Shown piece after piece: positions 1 through 11,425 of a stretch of 64,000 nucleotides of DNA; within the stretch, counting starts at the first letter, position 1; each line of letters begins with the position of its first letter. The stretch is from Cydia pomonella (Eukaryota; Arthropoda; Insecta; Lepidoptera; Tortricidae). The position numbers and the translations under genes are program-made. The notes beneath the pieces are model-generated. The model made no database searches, was not told the origin of the DNA, and saw only the letters and a program-made list of their open reading frames with translations. The DNA lies in NCBI RefSeq assembly GCF_033807575.1, contig NC_084707.1, forward strand, positions 11,766,550 through 11,830,549, given 5' to 3'.

Positions 1-200
1 CCGAGTGAAAATCATCACTTTAAAAATCAATTATACCAGCCAACATAAGGAAACAACTAAAAATTTGCATCAAGTTACTTTGCCACCCCTGTGGATAAAA
101 TGCAACTTTCTCATCAGTTTTTGAACAAGCAAGTCTTTACGAGCTAATGTGGTAAAAAATATATTATGAACATGCTTATTGAAATCGAGGTCTACTTGTG
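1..200. repeat. Dispersed repeat, copy 1 (truncated by the window edge)
   Basis: This AT-rich stretch is closely similar to 35750-35930 in the same orientation, and to 49640-49800 in the opposite orientation. Shared words include AACATAAGGAAACAACT and TTTTTGAACAA. Three copies in 64 kb mark it as an interspersed repeat. It carries no recognisable coding sequence. Confidence 0.75.
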
Positions 201-742
201 AATGGCACGGCACCGTGCCCGTTCTAAGCCGCGCGGTCGGCAGTCGGCACTTGCTGACCGACTAGTGCCTCTCTACCTGCCCCAAACTATTGGCCTTCGC
301 CGCGATGCCGTTTGACCGGTTCTCTCACTCACACTTATGGGACAAAATCTCTCGCAAATTTACTCCCACTCAACAGCCGGTTTGGCCGTCTAGAGTCTAC
401 CACACATTCGTTGACCCAACGGTCGTTTTGCTTCGTATGGCTAAACATGTTGATACGAACGCGGCCTCATTCCAGTCTGCATAAATAAATCTAAATACTT
501 TGTTCTAGAACGTAGGTATATTATTCGGGAGCAAAGTTATCGAGTATAATAAGAATGAAGGTATAATCATTTAACTAACTGATGAAAGTTATCAAACTTT
601 AAGCGGTGCAAAAGTTGTAAAAGTGCACATTTGTTGTTTAATGGAAGTGTTTTGTTATTTACATAAAATAAGTGTGAAGTGTTGTTAATAAAGGTGCTAT
701 GCGTTACATAATTAATTTTGATTAAGGTTTAAATTCCACAAT
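201..742 (+). other. Upstream region of the SAPCD2-like gene
   Basis: About 540 bases precede the start codon at 743. The first 280 are relatively GC-rich for this window, and the rest is AT-rich. It probably holds the promoter and 5' leader of the gene that follows. I could not place a TATA box or transcription start with confidence. A 64-codon open frame at 290-484 begins at TTG and has no recognisable content. Confidence 0.35.
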
Positions 743-3700
743 ATGAGCATGACCCAAGCTCCATCTAGAAATATGGAATCATTACCAAAGCAGTTTGTAT
801 CCGCGATGCGGACGTTATTCGATATTATGGATGATAAACACACTGGGTACGTAAAGCTCACGGATATAGAAAATCGTTGGAGAGATGACCGCACAAAGGG
901 TTTGCCAAGAGGTGTTATAGAGAGCCTTCAAAAGGTCGCTTCCCATGACGGTTTACTAACATTTGAACGCTTTTGTACCGGCCTTAAAATCTGTCTCTTG
1001 TGCAATCAAGTTGAAAAAAGTTCTGATACAGTTAACAGACTTAACGACGAAGAATTAGGAGGCGGTAATGTTCAAATGAGCACCAATAATCAAAGCCCCC
1101 ATCGGCCGCCTTCAGCGCCCCTACTCGATGTCGACGTGCAGCAGGACAAGAATTGGAACGCGATTAAAAATACGGAGAAAACATCACAACAAAGAACTAT
1201 AAGCATGCCCCAGTTGTTAGGCCGCAAAGATGGCCCTTTCCAAGATATGCGAAACCACGGAGCAGCAATAAATAAACACGACAGGGTTTTCGCTCCTCCA
1301 AAACCGCCAAGATTAGAGAAAAATTCAGCAGAAAGGAAGGAACCATTTAGAAACTTCAAAACAGATGACGCACCACGCTTTGAGCCTGAAGACATTGGGG
1401 ACTTAAAAATAGACTTTGAGGAAGTAGCTCGGTCGGGAGAGGAGCCCAGTAGAGGCCTGGGAGATGGAAGACCATCAAACGACACACAAGCGCAAGGTAT
1501 GCGTCGCACGCGCCGTCGCGAGCCTCGGCGACACACCCTACATAACGGTGTAGACTATAATCTCCTTAAACGAATGAAACAGATTGAACAAGAAAAGGAT
1601 GTGTTGCTACAGGGGTTGAATGCAGTCGAGGAAGCAAGAGAGTGGTATTTAAAGCAGTTGGGCGAGGTTCAGGAAAAGATGCGACATGCTGGGCGGATGG
1701 GAGCTTATGTTGTAAGTTTAAGAATGACCTTCTTTATAACTTACCTACTCATAAGGTGTATTTTGGTTGCTTAATTACTAGAAAACAATTCGTCATTCTT
1801 TTTACCCGACTGCCAAAGGGAGGAGGGTCATGTTTTGCGAGTGTATGTATGTATGTATGTTTGTTTCTTTGTGGCCTCCTGTAGCCTTAACGGCTTGATG
1901 GATTTTAATGTATGAGGTATCGTTAGATTCGTCTTGATCACGGGAGTGTCATAGGTTTTTTTGGTGGTAACTAAAAAGTTATAAATAAAAAAAAAAATCT
2001 TCTAAAAAAACAAAAAAACCCGACTGCACACTAAAAAAGAGGAAAACAAGCCCCACAAGTATATTGTTGTTGATGGTAAGTATCGCAGGCAGGGACCAAC
2101 AACCAAAATGACTATAAGTAACCCTCTGTTGGTCCTTTCCTACTCCTCTTTTTTAGTGTGCAGTCGTGTTTTTTTGGTTTTTTTTTTATAATAATTTTCA
2201 TGACGAATCTAGTCATTTCATATAAGTTCTTATACCAACATATTGTCGGCACGGCACTGCCTACTGGGCAGCAGTGTTCACAGTCCTGCCCTTTGAGCTT
2301 GAAGTAGGTACTTAATGCCATACAATATATTTCCACCGCAAAACTGAAAATTAGCGCTTTCGTTTCGAGTAGATATACCTACCTAAGTACATAACGTCGT
2401 AATTTCGTCGTAATCATTCTAATTACACTAGGATTAACCCTACGGGTACATTAAGCCAGAACCCGAAGCCTTCCTTTTTTGACGCCAAGATTCGCAATAT
2501 ACTATCACTTAAGTAGGTAACTAGGTGCAGCGACATTCGGTTAGTGTTGTCTAACAGTTATGGTATGGTTCTTCCCAGGAGCCATGGAGTGAAGCGCATC
2601 AGGAACGCCTGGAGCTGCTGCGGGCGCGAGTGCTGGAGTTGAACCGGCAGCTGGGCGCGCTGGCGGCGGGCTGGCGGCACGGCCAGCTGTCGCTGCACAT
2701 GAACCTGGCACTGCCGGCCGCGCCCAACGCGGGCGTGTTCACGTCCGCCACCAAGCAGAATCGCATGTTAGCAGAGGTTCGTATTAATTACTAAAAAACT
2801 GCGTCTGTTACGTTTTAATATACACCTCTCGTCTCCGGTGGATTCGTTATTTTCTCTACACACATTGTAATTGTCATCTTTGATTTCTCTATTCTAAAAA
2901 CTTTCAGTTTGCCCCAACCCATGTATACTGCTATGCTACGACTATTTTAGGTAGCACCTTCTTGGAAATCTAACATTCAATTTTACTGGAAGAAATTATT
3001 TGCACCGATGAATGTTACCTTTCCGCTAATGGCCCTTTTAGCATACAGTTTTGCTTAAAGTATACTTAAGCTAAACAATCTTGATCCTCGTTATTTTCTA
3101 CATTTTAATTGTTTAGTTTTCCGAGTATTCTATCTTTGAAATTTGTAGTCTATCATTAAAAAAGACTTATGAAAAAACATTTATTTCAAAGTAAATACGA
3201 GTTTTGTCGAAAAAAAATTCATTTACCTAATAACGTGTCGATATTATCCCACAAACACAAAGTATCATAACTAGTTATAGGGGAGAAAAAAAGATGGTCT
3301 AATAAATTTAGTATATCGTCTTTTTAAATACCTAGTTGGTTACTGAATTCTGTTACTGCAATAATCTTTATCTACATAAAATATACGAACGAAAGTTGAA
3401 TACAATATATATTAAAATGAAGTACACAAAATCAGAAATTACATATGACAATATCATTCAAAATGGCCTCCTCTGGCCTTGACACAGGCCCTCAAACGTC
3501 GAGGCCAGTCATCAATAGTGGCACGCACGATTGTCTTGTCTAATTCCGTCACTGTCTTGGCCCACTTGAGGGAGTCAAGATTTGTGTGGGGTTTAGCACA
3601 GGCTTTCTCCTCAATAACCTGCCATATGGCATAATCCAGGGGGTTAAGGTCCGGGCTGGAGGACGGCCAGTCTTCGTGGGCAATAAAGTCAATTTTGTTC

Positions 3701-5917
3701 CTTCGAAATCAGTTCGACTTGAGTTGTTTTTGCCTTATGTGCAGGAGCTGAGTCCTGTTGAAAGACCCATGGCTGGTTTTGAAATAGGGTGTGGCTTAAT
3801 GGCTTCACTATTGGTTCGAGAACGGTTTCCTGGTAAACTTTGGTCCCAGTTTTCACACCTTTTTCACAGAAATGAACCTGTGTTAGCCCTGAGTATGATA
3901 CACCCAGCAAAATCATCACATAAGAGGGATGATGGCCTCGTTGCACTCTCGGAACAGCCGCAATTGCCTCTTGACTGTTTTTTGCATACATTCTGTCATT
4001 CTGGCGGTTACAACGTTCTTCAATGGTAAAAATATTTTTCATCTGTAAATAGTATTTTTCGGTGGCCATTTTGTGTTTCCCGCTTCAATAGCACGCGACT
4101 TCTCTCTAGCCTCATAGTCTTTAATCGTCCATTAAGCAAATGACCTTTTTGTCTGCGGTAAGCGTGTAGTCCAAGGTCTTCATTGATAACTTTTTTTAGG
4201 GAGCTTCTCTTCACAGACATCTGTGTTGCCAACAACTTTTGCTTCTGGGCGGGGTTTCTTGCAATCCTCGCCTTGACTGCCTTTATTAGAGCTGGGCTCT
4301 GAACGGTGCGTGGTCTTCCAGACCTCTTGCGGTCATCGAAGCTCTGAGTACTATTGTATCTATTAATTGTGCGATAAACAAATTGTTTGTTGATTTTTAG
4401 GGTTTCAAGCAACTTCAAAATCATGTTTGGCGGGTGCCCACATTTGTGCAATGCAATTACTGCGATACGATTCTCTTTTAGGACCCAATTCATTATAGAT
4501 ACGACGAGATAAGCGTTATGTGTGGTATATAATTATATCTCACAAATCCACCACATTATGTAATTTTTTATTTTTTCGGTAGCATTTGTTTTAACGGAAA
4601 TATAGAGGTTGCAAATCGAGTAACAGAACTTAGTAACCAACTAGGTATTATCAAAGGTGTTACAGCGTTTTTACTTATCCAAAATAGAAGGTAAAAAGGC
4701 TTTTCTCAGTAAAAAATTAATGGTATCGCTAGCCTACATAGTAAGTGAAATAATGGCAAACAAAAGGGCCAATATTGTTTTGGCTCTCCTGAGAACTCGA
4801 GGCGAGAATTATTATTGTTTACAGTGATTATTACCGGGGTTTCGCTCAGTCGTTTTTGGGTGTTGTTATCACTGATTTTGTTTGCGTATTATCGTGTCGG
4901 TTCCCCTTCTTCTGTTAAAAGAAAAATAACATGCGCTACTGACTAACTAAGTAAGTAATATTGATATGATTTCGCTCAACTTTGGTCATTATTTGCAGTA
5001 ACTAACAGGATTTCTATTATCTTTTTACTACTCGTATATAATGGAATATCACTGTAATGCATACTGAAAGAATTTACCTCTATTTAAATACTATTTTTCA
5101 AAGATACAGAAAGTAAGCTTTTCTCATGTAATTTTATCAAACCGGCGGTGTATAAAAGATATTAATACATGTTCGACAAATTTGTCGTTTAGTACCATTT
5201 ACGTATTATTATGTGAGTATAACTTAATTTTTGACTAAAAATAGTCCGTTTTTGGCCGAATCCTTCTAGAACATAACCTTTTTTTATACGGATCCGTATT
5301 AACTATTATCCTAATTCCGAATCCGGATATCCAGATCCGAAAAATTTACGGATATTGCAAACCCTAGGTAAGCAGGGGGTCCCAATGTCACGCAAAATAT
5401 TTATATATGTACTCTAAAATATTATGAAGAATTTAAATTGGAACAGGAAAGGAATACAGATTGGCACGAAGTTTCTGAGCAACCTGCGCCTCGCAGATGA
5501 TATCGTACTCTTCGCAAATTCACAAAAACAACTAGAAACGATGCTAGTAGCACTTTGAAAACAAAAGTCGCTACAAATGGCTACCTACGCCCCACACCCA
5601 ATAAACTTAAACGAGACGCCCATAGAGTACGTTGATAACTAGATTTAGATAGATAGATAGAATACTCTTTATTGGCACACCTCAGTAAAAAGATGCAAGA
5701 AAAAATAACAATTGATTAAATGTAGAGGCAGACAACAGGCGGTCTTATCGCTAAAAAGCGATCTCTTCCAGACAACCTTTGGGTAGCGGAAATAGAGAAG
5801 TTAATCGAAAAAGTACTTAGGTGTTGCTAAACCGTTAAATAGGAAGCCTACATTCACACACACAATTACAGTGAATAAACATACACATATAAGGAATACA
5901 AATAGACATACATAAAC

Positions 5918-5951
<34 letters not shown>

Positions 5952-7213
5952 AACCGAAACATAGCTAAATATGACAGCAGCATGTCAGCCACAGAGTAAA
6001 AATAACTATGTACTATATAAACACTAAGGGAGAGATCGCGTCTAACGCCAACGGGTAAGGAGTTCCAGAGTCGGACAGCTTGAAAAGTAAATGAAGTGTA
6101 GTAAAATTTTGTAGAAAAGATGGGACGGAGAGAAGCAGGCTGCGCGACAGCCTCACAGAATTTAGATAGTTAAAACGCTCCTTGATATAGCGGGGAGTTG
6201 CTGGAAGGAAAAGAATAGCATATAGGAGAGACAGAATATGAAAGTTACGACGAAAACGAATAGGCAACCACTTGAGCTGTGAGCGGAAAAGAGAAACATG
6301 GTACCTTGGCAGGCAAATATATTTCAGCAAAACAAGACACGAAGGCGAAATAGGTCGCAGAATCAACATTACCTGGAAGAAATATTGGAGTTTCAAAGTA
6401 AATAAAAAAAAATAAAGCCTGCTAGCGTGCTAGGAGTAAAATTTAGAGACAAACAAAAAAGTGAAAATATACGTATGAAAACTAAAAGAATAAACGCAGT
6501 ACAAGACACGCAAACGCTAAAATGGAAATGGGCAGGATCTCTTGCCAGGTCTACAGATAACAGATGGACAAAACGCGTCAATAAATGGTTGGTTCCGAGT
6601 GGCAAAAGGAAATCAGGAAAATCAAAATACCGTTGGGCCAACGACATCAAATACATAGCGGAGACAGATTGGATGGAGAAGGCAAAATAGCGGAATGAAT
6701 GGAGACAGTGGAGGAGGCCTATTCCCAAAAAGGGGCCATGTCTTAATATATAAAAATGTTTTATAATGTTTTTAACTTTTTGTATGTAAAACTATGTAGT
6801 CATGGAAATAAAGGCTATATTATTATTTATTAATGCTTCTCCTGTCACTGACAGTTTATACCTATCAAAGGAAAAGACAAATCTATATATATCTATAAAT
6901 ATATAATTCCTCATTAACAAGTCGCTTCCTACCAACGCAACATTGGGTCAGTAATGAGAATCTAAATTTCAAAATTAAAAGTCTTTTTCGCTGACAACTT
7001 TAGATCCCTGAAAGTTGTGGGTTTAATGAGTGCCTGGGAAATATTGAGTACGTATTTATTTTATATTTTGTTTCATTAAAGTTATATTCTTTGTTTCAGG
7101 AAGTAAATCGGAAAAATGAGAGAATAGCTGTTTTGGAGAGGGAAAAGTCAGCACTGATCAGAGAGGTGTTAGGACAAAGAACTCGAACAAAGATAATGGA
7201 TAACTTTGCTTGA
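743..7213 (+). CDS. SAPCD2: Suppressor APC domain-containing protein 2-like (3 exons)
   Basis: Coding exons are 743-1711, 2579-2776 and 7100-7213 (stop TGA). All junctions are GT-AG and in phase 0, giving 426 aa. The N-terminal 75 residues match the SAPCD/APCDD-suppressor domain, with motifs AMRTLFDIMDDKHTGYVKL and GLLTFERFCTGLKICLL. A long polar, charged middle follows (about 90-270). The C-terminal third (about 270-426) is coiled-coil-like, with heptads around KRMKQIEQEKDVLLQGLNAV and, across exons 2-3, the family motif RKNERIAVLEREKSALIREV. In vertebrates SAPCD2 is a cortical protein affecting spindle orientation and APC/LGN signalling; the same role here is inference. Exon 2 is strikingly GC-rich. 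Intron 1 carries a palindromic MITE and intron 2 a mariner plus non-LTR fragments. The ATG at 743 has an upstream stop in frame and a second Met two codons later. Confidence 0.88.
1795..2010 (+). repeat. Lepidopteran interspersed repeat in SAPCD2 intron 1
   Basis: Just after the first donor the intron contains a stretch starting near TTTACCCGACTGCCAAAGGG, with a short (GTAT)n run and an A-rich end. I recognise the wording as a common dispersed lepidopteran repeat, but its class is not evident here. Confidence 0.4.
2018..2168. mobile_element. Palindromic MITE in SAPCD2 intron 1
   Basis: The ends are inverted copies of each other over about 25 bases (CCGACTGCACACTAAAAAAG at the left and its complement at the right). 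They enclose about 100 bases containing a smaller inverted pair around GGGACCAACA and TGTTGGTCC. It has no coding capacity. Confidence 0.7.
3331..4645 (-). mobile_element. mariner-type transposon, decayed
   Basis: The element is 1315 bp. Its terminal inverted repeats are about 26 bp (starting CCTAGTTGGTTACT) with two mismatches, and it is flanked by TA at 3329-3330 and 4646-4647. The transposase reads on the minus strand and begins MNWVLKENRIAVIALHKCGH at 4493. It shows a helix-turn-helix region, a GRPRT hook (DDRKRSGRPRT), and three acidic catalytic motifs: FTDEKY, QQDSAPAH and SSPDLNPLDY. At least two frameshifts, near 4025 and near 3700, break the frame, so the copy should be inactive. The spacing of the last two acidic residues is in the mid-to-upper 30s and can only be approximated across the break. 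The element lies in intron 2 of the SAPCD2-like gene. Confidence 0.9.
3500..4493 (-). pseudogene. mariner transposase pseudogene
   Basis: Two overlapping open frames (4493 to 4020, then 4069 to 3689) and a third stretch (about 3700 to 3460) together cover a whole mariner transposase in three frames. The first holds the DNA-binding region and ends just after the first catalytic aspartate. The second runs from the region after that residue to just past the second catalytic aspartate (QQDSAPAH). The third holds the SPDLNPLDY motif. It lies wholly inside the inverted repeats at 3331-4645. Two indels explain the breaks. Confidence 0.8.
5424..5642 (+). pseudogene. RTE-like non-LTR reverse transcriptase fragment
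   Basis: A translated stretch reads like the palm region of an RTE-type reverse transcriptase, with the catalytic motif NLRLADDIVLFANSQKQLET. It has an in-frame stop a few residues further on and is cut by the insertion that follows. The piece at 6420-6815 looks like the 3' end of the same kind of element, so the two may once have been joined, with the intervening region lost. Confidence 0.65.
5643..6396 (-). mobile_element. CR1/Jockey-like non-LTR retrotransposon 3' fragment
   Basis: On the minus strand this encodes a degenerate C-terminal reverse-transcriptase segment, including HVSLFRSQLKWLPIRFRRNF. That is clearly homologous to HVSQFRSQLGWLPIRRRRDV in the larger copy at 55.8-57.2 kb. The 3' end (left side) carries a short hairpin (5747-5762), an AATAAAG signal and a TAGA microsatellite tail at about 5644-5662. 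An alternating TA run lies at 5923-5949. It interrupts RTE-like sequence on the plus strand. Confidence 0.75.
6420..6815 (+). mobile_element. RTE-like non-LTR retrotransposon 3' end
   Basis: The frame at 6427-6690 encodes a typical RTE C-terminus: MLGVKFRDKQKSENIRMKTK, then LKWKWAGSLAR, then a tryptophan-containing tail. A short 3' UTR follows, containing GGAGGAGGCCTATTCCCAAA, AATAAAG and a TAT-rich tail. The N-terminal part is missing. Confidence 0.75.
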
Positions 7214-7921
7214 CACACAAATTATAATTTTTTTTTAATAAGATCATACAGATATTTAGGTGCTTTTAGTAATAGTAAAAAACATAGAAATATATGTATA
7301 AGACCCAGAACCATGTGTTCATAAGCCAAATAGTGCTATCTCAATAACATAAAAAAATCAGTGAGGACAGCTGCCCAATTCCATGCTGTGTAAATGGTTA
7401 AGCTAACTTTTTCATTCATAACTTTGGCAAAACAATTAGATTCAGCAACAAAATGGCCAGTTTTTTTATTAAAAAAGAATTCAAGGCAAATTACCATTTG
7501 AATCTAGCATAAAAGATTATCACAAAGCAACCCAGGTTGGGGCCCTAGAAAAGCCACACACCAAAGAAAACTTATTTTATACATTTAGTGTGGATTTTTT
7601 TTATCAATTCTCATGCGATTTTTCTCATTTTCTTGGTTAGTTTTGAAAATAGTAATCAAAATTAGGATAAGTAATTATTTTGTTGTTGACTTAATAGTTT
7701 TGACGCCTGTGGCATCACCGTGAAAAGTAAGTTTTTCGATATTTTTGCCGTAAGAAATGTTCATTATTTTTAATCAAAGTGTTCAATATACATTTACACA
7801 ATAAAAAAAATATGCTGAAATTTAATGTTTTAAAACTCGAATATCTTTACAAAAATGTTACCAATTTTTTTTGCATTAATTTGATGTTGAAAATGTGTTT
7901 AATGAAACATTCAATCGTCAT
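7214..7921. other. Intergenic AT-rich sequence after the SAPCD2-like gene
   Basis: This holds the 3' UTR of the SAPCD2-like gene and AT-rich intergenic sequence. No canonical AATAAA stands out close to the stop codon; ATTAAA near 7469 is a candidate. I see no other feature. Confidence 0.4.
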
Positions 7922-8510
7922 GAATAGGCATCGGAGTTTTTATCGCACGCCAAGACTAATAGCGAGCTATGGAGTCGACATCAGCAATAAAATTCAACTC
8001 ATATTCATACTCATACTCATCCATTTTTCCAACAATCCTTTAATTTTTTCTTTCAGGACATAAATATTACAAATAAGAATAATGACCATTTTTTTTGTAC
8101 TGATTAATCTATATTCATATTATTTTTACCTCTTTTAATATACTTATTGTTTATTTATGAAATATCGTAATATAATCTGTACAAAAAAGTGGTCATTATT
8201 GTTATTTAAATATTCAAAAACAAAATTAAAGGGTCATTGTAAACTCGTCAAGTTCTTGTCCTTGATTATAAAATTAAAATCACGAATTAAATAGGTGAAT
8301 GAGTATGAATATGCTAATGTCAACTCCATATAGTCAGACCAAGATAAGTCGGCAGCTATTTTGATAGCCCAGCCTGTGCAAGTGTTGAGTAAACAACATA
8401 ATTTCACAGAAGTTAGCAGTTTAAAATAACTAAATCTCTGCCAACTTATCTTGGTCTGACTTTAGCTCACTATCAGTCTTACCGTGCGATAAAAACTCCG
8501 ATGCCTATTC
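7922..8510. mobile_element. MITE with long inverted repeats, carrying a nested MITE
   Basis: The ends are inverted copies starting GAATAGGCATCGGAGTTTTT. The match continues beyond 28 bp to about 70 bp if a nested insertion in the right arm (8333-8460) is skipped. The middle is AT-rich and non-coding, with repeated ACTCATATTC-like words. It lies between the SAPCD2-like gene and MRPS18B. Confidence 0.85.
8333..8460. mobile_element. Short MITE nested in the right arm of the larger MITE
   Basis: A 128-bp unit with inverted ends GTCAGACCAAGATAAGT and the complement. It splits the right inverted repeat of the element at 7922-8510, so it inserted later. TA dinucleotides lie close to both ends. Confidence 0.8.
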
Positions 8511-8825
8511 TCGAATTAAAATGTTAAGGAAGGTTTCCTTTTATTACTTGTTTTGCAAAGCAATATGGGATGACACACTTCATTGACATATTTTAAAAAC
8601 CTTTGTTAAAAATCTTGTCTGTCATATGATTCAAATAATTTTCGAGATAGTGTCATTGCTGCTTATTATATGAGAGCAGAATGGCATACGTAATTTACTA
8701 TAAAAATAAAATTGTCATTAAAAATAAGAAAAACTCAAGATACACTATATGGATTAATGAGGGACTCTATTGGTTAAGTAATATAAATTGGTAAGTTAAA
8801 AATCAATTTACACAACTGTGTACAT

Positions 8826-8831
8826 TTTATT
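8826..8831 (-). terminator. Candidate polyadenylation signal for MRPS18B
   Basis: AATAAA on the minus strand, about 150 bases past the MRPS18B stop codon. Only the hexamer supports it. Confidence 0.4.
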
Positions 8832-8977
8832 TTCTTGTGATACTAATACTATGTCTTTCAATTAACAGTAGTGCCATACTTACAATAAAAAATCTATTTA
8901 TACTAAAACAAAACTGCAATGAAAGGTTGCTTGCTTACATTAAGATAATATAATCAATAAAATATGAAATACAACCT

Positions 8978-10810
8978 TTACTGTGTTAATTCTTTCTTGT
9001 AATATAAGGAATAATCATATTCCCTGAATGGCACATCATATGTGAGGTTGCCCTGGTCCCATGCTCGCTCGATGGCCACAAGGAGCTCCTTTTGCTTCTT
9101 TCGACACAGTCCTGTCTTGAATGCATCCAGTATCTGTAATGAGAAATGTACATATTTCTTTTATTTGTATTAAGCACTCATGTAGTTAGTAGATCATGGA
9201 TATACAAATCAAATTGCCATAAATATGAAAGTACTTAATCCAAGTTTGTAAATTCACAAGTTGCTGCCTCAATATTACAAGTTTATGAGTTATGATTAGC
9301 ATGTGATTCTATGTGTCTTGGGCTATATTTTGCTGAAACCAGGCTCTTAATATTGTCAACTAATAGTCAAAAATTCTCGATATAACATGGTTCTATGTTG
9401 TGGTTATAAAACTAACAAGGGCAACAAGGTCCTATAAATAATAAAAAATAAAAATTGTTTATTTCGGACCATTAAAAATCCATAGTGCTTTTAGTAAAAA
9501 ATCTTAATAGCTATCTTATTATCTATGTTAATCAATTACAAACTAATCCATGCCTAACCACCTCACCAAAAGGCTTTGCCATACTTATCCCTCCCAATCA
9601 CCACACCGACCCAGTATTTAGAGAGCAGGCAGTTGAATCTCTCGGCCTATGTTTGTTTGATTTTATTATTGTATAAGTGGCTATATATAATATATTGGAT
9701 TTGATATGATAACCTTTCATCATAAAAGTGAATTGCATTGCATGTGTAAAATGATATAGACAGTCACATACAGAGTAAACTTTTAAGAAAATTCATTTAA
9801 AATCCCAAAAAACCCAAAGACAGAATAATGGCAATATTAGTTGCACTCCAAAGATTTACAAAAACCTGTTGTAGGAAAGTCCGAAATAGGCACTATTAAA
9901 TGCATGTACAGGTGGATGCCAGAAGCAGATGTGGGGTACTATGAATTTTTAGTGTTCCAAAGCCAAAATAGCAAAAACATAACTCGTAAAATACAGTATA
10001 AAGCTATATTGATAAGATAAATGACCCTGTATACTGCTCGCCTGTGAGTCGGGCAACAAACACTGGCTATCTCTATATATCCCTATTATTCTGAATCAAA
10101 TTAATAATTTTAGTACTAAATACAGACTACAGACAAACAAAGTTGTATGTTACACAACAGAATGTTTTTATAATGGTTCCAAAGTTCTAAAAAACAAATT
10201 GTTTATATTTAATACATAATTAGCTGATTATGGTGTATTCTTATATAATTATTTGTGTTTCTACAACTACCATATTCATTTGTCTACCAGATCTTTAACC
10301 AGCGAAATATGGGTATACTTACTTTCAAAATTTATTATCTCCGTTCATTGTTTATGTAACATAGAACCTTGTAATATTGGGGCAGCGAAGTATTAAAATT
10401 CATACCTGGCCAGTGTGCTCCGAAATAAACTGCTCCAGTAATTTAGTGTTCCTGTGATCCAAAACCAGATATTCATCCCTACAAATGGGGCAAGGGTTTC
10501 CTGTCGATATGATACCGTTCCTCACACAAGTTTTTCTTGTCTTTTTTGGAGCAAAAGCACCTTTGTGGTTACGTCTGTACAAGAACCATACTGGTTTCTC
10601 TCCATAAGTCTGTTGGTAGGCTTTGCTTTGCATATATCTTATACTGGTTTCTGGGGGGATAATTTTGTTCCTATCTTTAGCTGGATCAATCGTTTTTTGT
10701 TCCTCGCCTTCAGCATTGTCGGCCGGCTCACAGTAAAAACGAACGCTGGTCCTAGCCTCCGCTAAAATGATTCTCCGTATAGATGATTGTATACCACTCC
10801 ACAATGCCAT
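8978..10810 (-). CDS. MRPS18B: Mitochondrial small-subunit ribosomal protein S18B (mS40), 2 exons
   Basis: Exon 1 is 10810 down to 10406 and exon 2 is 9133 down to 8978 (stop TAA). The junction is GT-AG in phase 0, giving 186 aa. The S18-type core is in exon 1: KPVWFLYRRNHKGAFAPKKT, then GNPCPICRDEYLVLDHRNTK with its CxxC pair at about residues 107/110, then LLEQFISEHTG. Exon 2 continues with LDAFKTGLCRKKQKELLVAI and ends YDYSLYYKKELTQ, as in animal MRPS18B. The N-terminus is basic, consistent with mitochondrial import. I chose the ATG at 10810 because the upstream in-frame extension to 10885 is hydrophobic and not family-like. The protein is one of three S18 paralogues of the mitoribosome. 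It is divergent from centrosomin, with about 1.18 kb between start codons. Confidence 0.92.
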
Positions 10811-11071
10811 GACTAGATGATTTACTATTTTGTTGTATAAAATGACCGATAAAGAGAAAAATGAAGTTCCCAAAGAATTAAACACGTTATTTCATCAAGA
10901 GAATTGAGAAATGCATAGGGCCAACGCATACGGTAAGGTATGGTATGTCACTTTGACATTGACGTTGACGTAAACATGACAGCATTGATATTGTTTTTAC
11001 AACCTTACAACAATTCACATTGCGGATTTAGTCGATCGGTTATATTTATTGCTACCTGAAAAAGAATATTT

Positions 11072-11193
11072 ATAGTCAATAGTCAACTTTATTCATCCCT
11101 TTCTTTTAGGTGCTAGAATAGTACTAGCGTAAGACAAAGACAGTGTGATTATCTCTTTCTTTGTTTGAAATTAAACAGTTCTGGGCCAAACTA
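11072..11193 (-). mobile_element. MITE copy (same family as 63460-63608)
   Basis: The words TAGTACTAGCGTAAGACAAAGA and CTTTCTTTTAGGTGCTAG are shared, with few changes, with the complement of 63460-63608. It is non-coding and lies in the MRPS18B-cnn divergent promoter interval. Confidence 0.6.
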
Positions 11194-11218
11194 TAGTAGT
11201 CTGTGCGGAAAGAGAAGA

Positions 11219-11425
11219 GTTTTAGAATGGCTTATTGGCTACAATAGTCCTGTCAGTGATGATAGATCGATCCCAATAGAGCGTGGCACGACCATTTTCG
11301 AGAACTGGCGTAGGTGAATACTTGTAGTACGGTACTTCGCGGTCCACAAGGCCGTATAGAAGAGCAAGTTGCTGGTGAATAATCCTGGCTACGAGATTAT
11401 GTCTGTGCAAGTACTCGCCGTTAAT
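11219..11425 (-). pseudogene. Non-LTR retrotransposon endonuclease/RT C-terminal fragment
   Basis: The minus-strand frame 11410-11222 includes VPYYKYSPTPVLENG and LYWDRSIITDRT. I recognise these as a C-terminal segment of lepidopteran non-LTR retrotransposon polyproteins with a restriction-like endonuclease. Only about 60 codons remain. It sits between the divergent MRPS18B and cnn genes, so it is an old insertion in or near their shared upstream region. Confidence 0.55.

Noticed and set aside
1090..1536. A 148-codon minus-strand frame opposite SAPCD2 exon 1
   Set aside because: Antisense shadow of a well-supported exon, with no homology of its own.
3586..4029. A 147-codon plus-strand frame
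   Set aside because: Antisense to the mariner transposase pseudogene on the minus strand; no homology.
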